A stretch of 13,827 bases of DNA. It comes from Bacillota bacterium. GTDB taxonomy: Bacteria > Bacillota > Clostridia > Oscillospirales > Acutalibacteraceae. The stretch spans positions 1 through 13,827 of the forward strand of contig JAEWUH010000131.1 in assembly GCA_023397245.1 (NCBI GenBank), written 5' to 3'. The position numbers and the translations under genes are program-made. This document shows positions 13,308 to 13,827 of the stretch, in pieces (the stretch's first letter is position 1; each line of letters opens with the position of its first letter). The notes under the pieces are model-generated. The model was not told the origin of the DNA. It was given only the letters and a program-made list of their open reading frames with translations, and ran no database searches.

Positions 13308-13349
13308 TAACCGGAAGTTAAAATTTACATAAGCGGAAAGAGGAAGGAA

Positions 13350-13827
13350 ATGAAAAAAGTAAGCCGGTCGGCGGCTGCCCTGATTTTGGTGTTATCCATT
13401 CTTACAAGTATGTTTACGGGCACAGCCGTCTTTGCGGAAACCAGCGATTTTACCATTAACAGCGAGGGGGTTCTCGTAAAGTACAACGGAACCGACTCCA
13501 ACGTAACAATTCCGGAAGGAGTAACGGCAATCGGGAACGGCGCGTTCCAGAACAGCAGCGTGACTGCCGTTGCAATCCCAAAAACCGTAACCAGAATCGG
13601 GGATGACGCGTTCAGCTACAGCAAGCTGCAGGATGTGCAGATTCCCGGAAACGTAACCGCAATGGGCAGCAGGGCTTTCTATAACTGCTCCAATCTGACC
13701 AATGTAGTGGTTGACAGCGGTTTAAAGAATATCGGCAGCAACTCCTTTTATCACTGCACCAAGCTTTCAAATCTTACGCTGCCCGATACCGTAACAGATA
13801 TCGGGGCGGGTGCGTTTTACTTCTGCG
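13350..13827 (+). CDS. Secreted BspA-like leucine-rich repeat protein (partial)
   Basis: The gene starts after AGAGGAAGG and runs off the window, giving 159 visible residues. A Sec signal peptide spans about 1-31: MKKVSRSAAA, a hydrophobic core, and a likely cut at AVFA before ETS. A short lead-in (DFTINSEGVLVKYNG) precedes tandem LRR_5 (PF13306) repeats of about 23 residues with the pattern VxIPxxVTxIGxxAFxxCxxL. Five copies are visible, starting with VTIPEGVTAIGNGAF and IPKTVTRIGDDAF. Treponema pallidum-type/BspA repeats occur in surface adhesins and fibrous wall proteins of gut and environmental Firmicutes. The C-terminus is missing, so the anchor (sortase motif, SLH or wall-binding domain) is unknown. 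The gene is divergent from the TadG-like gene. Confidence 0.88.
   Translation, partial: MKKVSRSAAALILVLSILTSMFTGTAVFAETSDFTINSEGVLVKYNGTDSNVTIPEGVTAIGNGAFQNSSVTAVAIPKTVTRIGDDAFSYSKLQDVQIPGNVTAMGSRAFYNCSNLTNVVVDSGLKNIGSNSFYHCTKLSNLTLPDTVTDIGAGAFYFC

Noticed and set aside
13180..13332. A 50-codon plus-strand ORF starting MAACLHEKF
   Set aside because: It has no ribosome site, begins near the promoter of the divergent gene, and spans the predicted promoter and start point of the repeat protein gene. It is probably chance.
1..13827. Search for CRISPR arrays, insertion sequences, tRNA/rRNA genes and attachment sites
   Set aside because: No spaced direct repeats, transposase-like frames, tRNA-like folds or integrase-linked repeats were seen by eye. 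The only tandem repeats are the protein-level leucine-rich and beta-helix repeats.

Overview
The window looks like chromosomal DNA from a Gram-positive, endospore-lineage Clostridia bacterium, probably of the Oscillospiraceae/Ruminococcaceae type. The evidence is strong AGGAGG-type ribosome sites, sigma-A-like promoters, an AbrB/SpoVT-type DNA-binding protein, a flagellin tail, a BspA-like leucine-rich repeat protein, and a Tad pilus locus with no secretin or other outer-membrane parts. This placement is inference; no marker gene is present.

Left flank (1-3500). The window opens inside the last codons of a flagellin gene (+) followed by a strong hairpin terminator. Next comes a minus-strand pair: an AbrB/SpoVT-type regulator followed by an acyltransferase-3 membrane protein, driven by a consensus TTGACA-N17-TATAAT promoter. 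Divergent from it, behind a second promoter and a leader of about 170 nt with a tiny ORF and a large hairpin, lies a neutral-ceramidase-like protein. A bidirectional terminator separates that gene from two small unrecognised minus-strand ORFs of 52 and 54 codons (3157-3498).

Centre (3597-11942). A compact plus-strand Tad (tight adherence / type IVc pilus) cluster runs in this order: prepilin peptidase (TadV/CpaA), Flp pilin, TadE pseudopilin, CpaB/RcpC, CpaE/TadZ with a degenerate receiver domain, CpaF/TadA ATPase, TadB, TadC, a DUF192 protein, and a long coiled-coil protein with a DivIVA-like N-terminal motif. The peptidase has its own promoter. The pilin sits behind a 192-bp AT-rich regulatory gap with a palindrome, and is followed by a hairpin that could let pilin be made in excess over the machinery. 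Genes from tadE onward are closely spaced or overlap. The peptidase would cleave Flp and TadE, TadA would power assembly on the TadB/TadC platform, and TadZ would place the machine.

Right flank (11943-13827). A bidirectional terminator separates the operon from a convergent TadG-like gene, whose prepilin-like N-terminal helix is joined to a repetitive beta-helix-like domain. Divergent from it, behind its own promoter, starts a secreted BspA-like leucine-rich repeat protein that runs off the window. The window as a whole reads as a cell-surface and adhesion island. The least explained parts are the two small ORFs, the coiled-coil protein, the TadG-like/beta-helix protein and the leader of the ceramidase-like gene.
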